From NCBI GenBank assembly GCA_009782695.1, contig WRIO01000033.1, positions 1-8,420 of the forward strand: a DNA stretch of 8,420 bases, given 5' to 3'. Every line of letters begins with the position of its first letter. Position 1 is the first letter of the stretch. This document shows positions 5,047 to 8,420 of this stretch, piece after piece. The notes beneath the pieces are model-generated. The model ran no database searches and was not told the origin of the DNA. It worked only from the letters and a program-made list of their open reading frames with translations. The stretch comes from Candidatus Cloacimonadota bacterium. Its GTDB lineage: Bacteria; Cloacimonadota; Cloacimonadia; Cloacimonadales; WRIO01. A program made the translations under genes and the position numbers.

Positions 5047-8000
5047 ATGAGAAAACTTATCACCTTATCATTTATGCTGCTATTCAGCATATTCTTTACC
5101 GTCCTATTCGCAGAAGAGTTAGGGGATTTTTACCCCGGTAAAATCACTGTCTGCTTTTCAAAAGAACTAGTTGGTAACACTATCGGTGAATTTGTCATCA
5201 CCAAAGATCATGGCATAATAGTGACGCCTTTTGGTTGGTTTAACCAGCTTGCTTCAGAATACGAGATAGTAGAACTACAGCGAAAGCATTGGGTAAAAGA
5301 CCAGCAGTGGCATGACAATGGTCGCTACCCTATGAATATTTTTGCTTTAGAGGTTCGAGACCATAGCAAGACAGAGCAGCTTCTATCAAAGCTACAAAAA
5401 CAGTCTGATGTATTATTTGCAGAGCTATTGGCTGTTGACAAGACTTGTTACACTCCAAATGATACAGATATAAATCAACAGTGGGCGCTTATGAAGATAC
5501 AAGCCTTTGATGCTTGGGATATAGAGACAGGTAGTGAGGATATCATCATCGGCATAGTCGATTCTGGAATAAAATGGAATCATCCGGATTTACAAGCAAA
5601 TATGTGGATAAATACAGCTGAGCTACCCGGTATCACGATAGACTGGGAGACAGGAACTATCTCTGGTGGTGACGGCATCGACCATGACGGCAACGGCAAG
5701 ATAGATGATATCATGGGCTGGGATTTTTATTCGAACACGGGAGGTGGCGAAAGCAACAACCCCTTCCAAAGCTTAGTCGGTTGGAATCACGGCACACATG
5801 TGGCAGGTTGTGCTGCTGCTGTGGGTGACAATGGTATCGGCGTGGCTGGGATAGCCTTTTCATCGAAGATACTCGCCACTAAGCACTCACCATATAATAC
5901 CAGCTCGACCGATATAATCAACGGTTATGATGGCATATACTATATGGCAGACACGGGTGCTCATATCATAAATTGCTCATGGGGTGGTGCCGGAAACGCA
6001 GGAGATGCAAATACTGCTGTAAATTATGCAGTGGAACACGGCTCTTTGGTGGTGGTAGCAGCGGGTAATCTTGGCAATGATTTAGCTGTCATCCCATTTT
6101 ATCCAGCTTGTGCGACGAACGCATTTACAGTGGCAAATACAGACGAGAACGACCAAAAAGCTACATCGTCAAATTACGGCATAGTGGTCGATATTTCTGC
6201 ACCGGGCACGGATATACGTTCTACCACCTTTACCGGTGGTGGTGTAAATGTTTATGGTCCTATGAGTGGCACTTCTCAGGCTGCAGCCATAGTGAGCGGG
6301 GTGGCAGCACTTTTGAAGTCTCAAGATCTAAGTCTGACAGTAGCAGAACTAAAGGATATCTTGCGTAGCACAGCCGATGAGATAGATGACCTCAACCCAA
6401 ATTTTATCGGAAAGCTTGGCACAGGCAGAGTAAATGCCTTTACAGCGGTGATAGCTTCAATCCCCTCCCTTACTGTCTCTCCATCTGAGTATGATTTCGG
6501 CATAATAGATGTGGCAACTATCTCACCAGAAGTAACCTTCACTATGACGAATTATTCCAGTGCAAATGTGGTTATAAATCAAATCACATTGGTCAGTAGC
6601 CATCCAGAGAATTTTATCTTGATGACCCCCAGCTTGCCAGTAAGCCTTATACCAGGTGATTATGACGCTTTTTATGTAAACTTCAGTCCTGTAAATTTCG
6701 GTGAAAAAGAAGCGATAGTGCGAATATTCCACAGCAATTCACCCACTCCGAACATCGTGACCCTCTCTGGCACAGGAGCGGGAAACTATCATACCCCGTA
6801 TTATCAGAACTTTGATTCCGGGACCTCACTTACTCAAATAAACTGGACAGGAACTTTAAATAATACTTCAGGGATATTTACCCAGGCAGGAGTGCAGGGG
6901 TCGAACGCACTTGCCTTAAATGTCTCAGGTAGTTCAGCTACCCAAAATGTGATCACTCCACCTCTCGACAATATCACCTCTCAGTCTCATGTATCCTTTG
7001 CATACAGAATAGTGGACTATACTTCAGACTGGAGTGGTGAGCTGACAGCTACTACCCTAGCACTAACTGATCTGATTCATGTAGAAGTCGCAACAAGTAG
7101 TAATCCTGGCGTATTTACCACCATATATACGATAGATAACTCAAATCAAATAGTTTCCACAGACTTTTCCAGTATATTTCAGTCACTTTCGGCTTTCGAA
7201 GGAACAGATATAAACATCAGGTTTAGAGCTGTAAGGGGTAATGGTGACTGGTATTTTGTGCTCGATGATGTCTTTGTGTCAAACACCCTCAATATTCCTT
7301 TCCCACCTTCAAATCCTTCCCCCAGCAATGGGGCTTCAAATCTATTGTTTAGCCCAACCCTTAGCTGGTATGTATCGCCTTTAGGAGGCAGTCCTGCTGG
7401 TCAGTATTTATATTTAGACACTGTGAATCCTCCAGTGCAGATGTTTACTATCGGTGACTCACCCACTTGGACACCTGCTACCCCACTACAATACAACACT
7501 ACGTATTATTGGTGTGTAGTCCCCTACAATGCGACAGGGTCAGCCAGCGGCTGCCCTGTATGGTCATTTACTACCAGAAACATCGTTGGTGCTCCCTTAC
7601 TCGAAAGTCCCAGCGATGGCGGGGTAGACGTCACTATAAACACATCTTTAAGTTGGAGTGCTGGGTTAGGTGAAGCGCCCACTTCATACACAGTTCAAAT
7701 AGACACAGTAAACCCTCCTCTGGCTACTTATGAAGACATACTTACCACCAGTTTTAGCCCTGATCTTGATTACGAAACCACTTATTATTGGCGTGTTCGG
7801 GCATTTTGTGATGAAAATGTCAGCGTGTATTCTAGTGTGTGGACTTTTACTACTGCTATGGCAGCTCCAAACCCTGTGACATTGATAGCTCCTGTGAATG
7901 CTGCTACCGGTGTATCTGTGACTCCGACTTTTGAATGGGAAGCAGATTTAGGCAATGTAATGCCTACCAATATCACCTATCATACTGGAGAAAAAAGCGC

Positions 8001-8420
8001 GCTTACAAGAGGTAAAAATCAAAACGAAAGTAACGAGGAGAGATCTAGGATCATCCCTGATAGCTATAGATTACAGGTGTCTAGATCTGCTATCTTCAAT
8101 CCAAGAGATCTCGATGTAGAACTCGCTTACCCTACAAATACTTATACCGTGCCGGAAAACAATGCCCTGCTGTATAACACCCCTTTCTATTGGCGGGTAA
8201 TCCCTATAAATGCATCAGGTTTTCCTACAAACAATCAAATATTCACTTTTAACACTGCACCAGCACCACCTGTCATCGCTATCAATCCAAGTAGTTATGA
8301 CTTTGGTGAATTAGAATTCGGTTTGACTTCCCAGAATGTGCATTTTACCATCACAAATACTGCGGGTGGTCCCTTGATCATCTCAAATATAGCGATAGAA
8401 GGTCCAAATGCGAATGAATT
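5047..8420 (+). CDS. Secreted S8 (subtilisin-like) serine protease, multidomain, C-terminus beyond window
   Basis: An open frame of at least 1124 codons with no stop, running off the right edge. Residues 1-22 form a Sec signal peptide with probable cleavage after LFA. A propeptide-like region (about 23-135) precedes the S8 domain (about 140-470). Catalytic residues are Asp172 (IVDSG), His248 (HGTHVAG) and Ser410 (SGTSQAAA), with oxyanion Asn341 (AAGN). An acidic DHDGNGKIDD loop (212-221) may bind calcium. The serine motif differs from the usual GTSMAxP: Met is Gln and Pro is Ala. Downstream come a choice-of-anchor D/ASH-like domain (about 475-579), a choice-of-anchor J-like domain (about 580-746, with GDWYFVLDDVFV), three FN3-like repeats (about 752-1072), and the start of a second anchor-D-like domain (from about 1075). 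The product is probably secreted or surface-bound; any sorting signal lies outside the window. The role is likely extracellular protein breakdown or adhesion. Confidence 0.93.
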   Translation, partial: MRKLITLSFMLLFSIFFTVLFAEELGDFYPGKITVCFSKELVGNTIGEFVITKDHGIIVTPFGWFNQLASEYEIVELQRKHWVKDQQWHDNGRYPMNIFALEVRDHSKTEQLLSKLQKQSDVLFAELLAVDKTCYTPNDTDINQQWALMKIQAFDAWDIETGSEDIIIGIVDSGIKWNHPDLQANMWINTAELPGITIDWETGTISGGDGIDHDGNGKIDDIMGWDFYSNTGGGESNNPFQSLVGWNHGTHVAGCAAAVGDNGIGVAGIAFSSKILATKHSPYNTSSTDIINGYDGIYYMADTGAHIINCSWGGAGNAGDANTAVNYAVEHGSLVVVAAGNLGNDLAVIPFYPACATNAFTVANTDENDQKATSSNYGIVVDISAPGTDIRSTTFTGGGVNVYGPMSGTSQAAAIVSGVAALLKSQDLSLTVAELKDILRSTADEIDDLNPNFIGKLGTGRVNAFTAVIASIPSLTVSPSEYDFGIIDVATISPEVTFTMTNYSSANVVINQITLVSSHPENFILMTPSLPVSLIPGDYDAFYVNFSPVNFGEKEAIVRIFHSNSPTPNIVTLSGTGAGNYHTPYYQNFDSGTSLTQINWTGTLNNTSGIFTQAGVQGSNALALNVSGSSATQNVITPPLDNITSQSHVSFAYRIVDYTSDWSGELTATTLALTDLIHVEVATSSNPGVFTTIYTIDNSNQIVSTDFSSIFQSLSAFEGTDINIRFRAVRGNGDWYFVLDDVFVSNTLNIPFPPSNPSPSNGASNLLFSPTLSWYVSPLGGSPAGQYLYLDTVNPPVQMFTIGDSPTWTPATPLQYNTTYYWCVVPYNATGSASGCPVWSFTTRNIVGAPLLESPSDGGVDVTINTSLSWSAGLGEAPTSYTVQIDTVNPPLATYEDILTTSFSPDLDYETTYYWRVRAFCDENVSVYSSVWTFTTAMAAPNPVTLIAPVNAATGVSVTPTFEWEADLGNVMPTNITYHTGEKSALTRGKNQNESNEERSRIIPDSYRLQVSRSAIFNPRDLDVELAYPTNTYTVPENNALLYNTPFYWRVIPINASGFPTNNQIFTFNTAPAPPVIAINPSSYDFGELEFGLTSQNVHFTITNTAGGPLIISNIAIEGPNANE
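7300..8262 (+). repeat. Three FN3-like protein repeats in the protease
   Basis: Three tandem units begin with SP/AP-rich strands and a conserved Trp (W774, W870, W964; spacing 96 and 94 residues). They continue with YYW/FYW (W822, W915, W1049) and end in VWSFTT, VWTFTT and IFTFNT. Units 1 and 2 share DTVNPP. The third has about 40 extra residues between its two tryptophans. Such units act as spacers or carbohydrate/protein-binding modules on secreted enzymes. Confidence 0.75.

Noticed and set aside
6108..6368. Plus-strand open frame of 86 codons inside the protease gene
   Set aside because: Out-of-frame shadow of the S8 catalytic domain, where the real frame carries the catalytic motifs.

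Overview
The window comes from a moderately AT-rich, Gram-negative-type bacterium using the standard genetic code (TGA stops end nadA and the ftsE-like gene). A lipoprotein signal peptide, an FtsEX-type pair and a very large secreted subtilase built from choice-of-anchor D, choice-of-anchor J and fibronectin-III-like modules suggest the FCB group. My best guess is Cloacimonadota (Candidatus Cloacimonas-like), by protein style only; no marker gene here proves it.

Left part (1-3854, minus strand, transcribed right to left): a tightly overlapping operon nadA > tRNA-methyltransferase (TrmN6-like) > ftsE-like > ftsX-like > pgsA, with 4-, 14-, 4- and 8-base overlaps that imply translational coupling. 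It joins NAD synthesis, tRNA modification, an FtsEX-like envelope module and phospholipid synthesis. After a 111-base gap holding an inverted repeat, a lipoprotein gene begins on the same strand and leaves the window at the left edge. The FtsE-like ATPase is unusual: Walker A is intact, but the Q-loop, signature, Walker B glutamate, D-loop and H-loop are all altered.

Middle (3855-4378): a 524-base divergent intergenic region. It holds A/T tracts with promoter-like hexamers facing both ways, a foldable repeat element (4003-4121), and a strong intrinsic terminator (4214-4258) with no annotated gene ahead of it. A good promoter (4262-4290) for the next gene follows. A short non-coding transcript ending at the terminator is possible. 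The repeat core recurs at 4932-4952.

Right part (4379-8420, plus strand): a 177-residue basic protein of unknown function with four N-terminal cysteines, then a secreted S8 serine protease of at least 1124 residues running off the right edge. The protease has an intact D172/H248/S410 triad with a variant serine motif, and three FN3-like repeats, the third carrying a charged insertion. A 12-base poly-A tract lies just after a TTGACA hexamer upstream of it, suggesting possible phase-variable expression.
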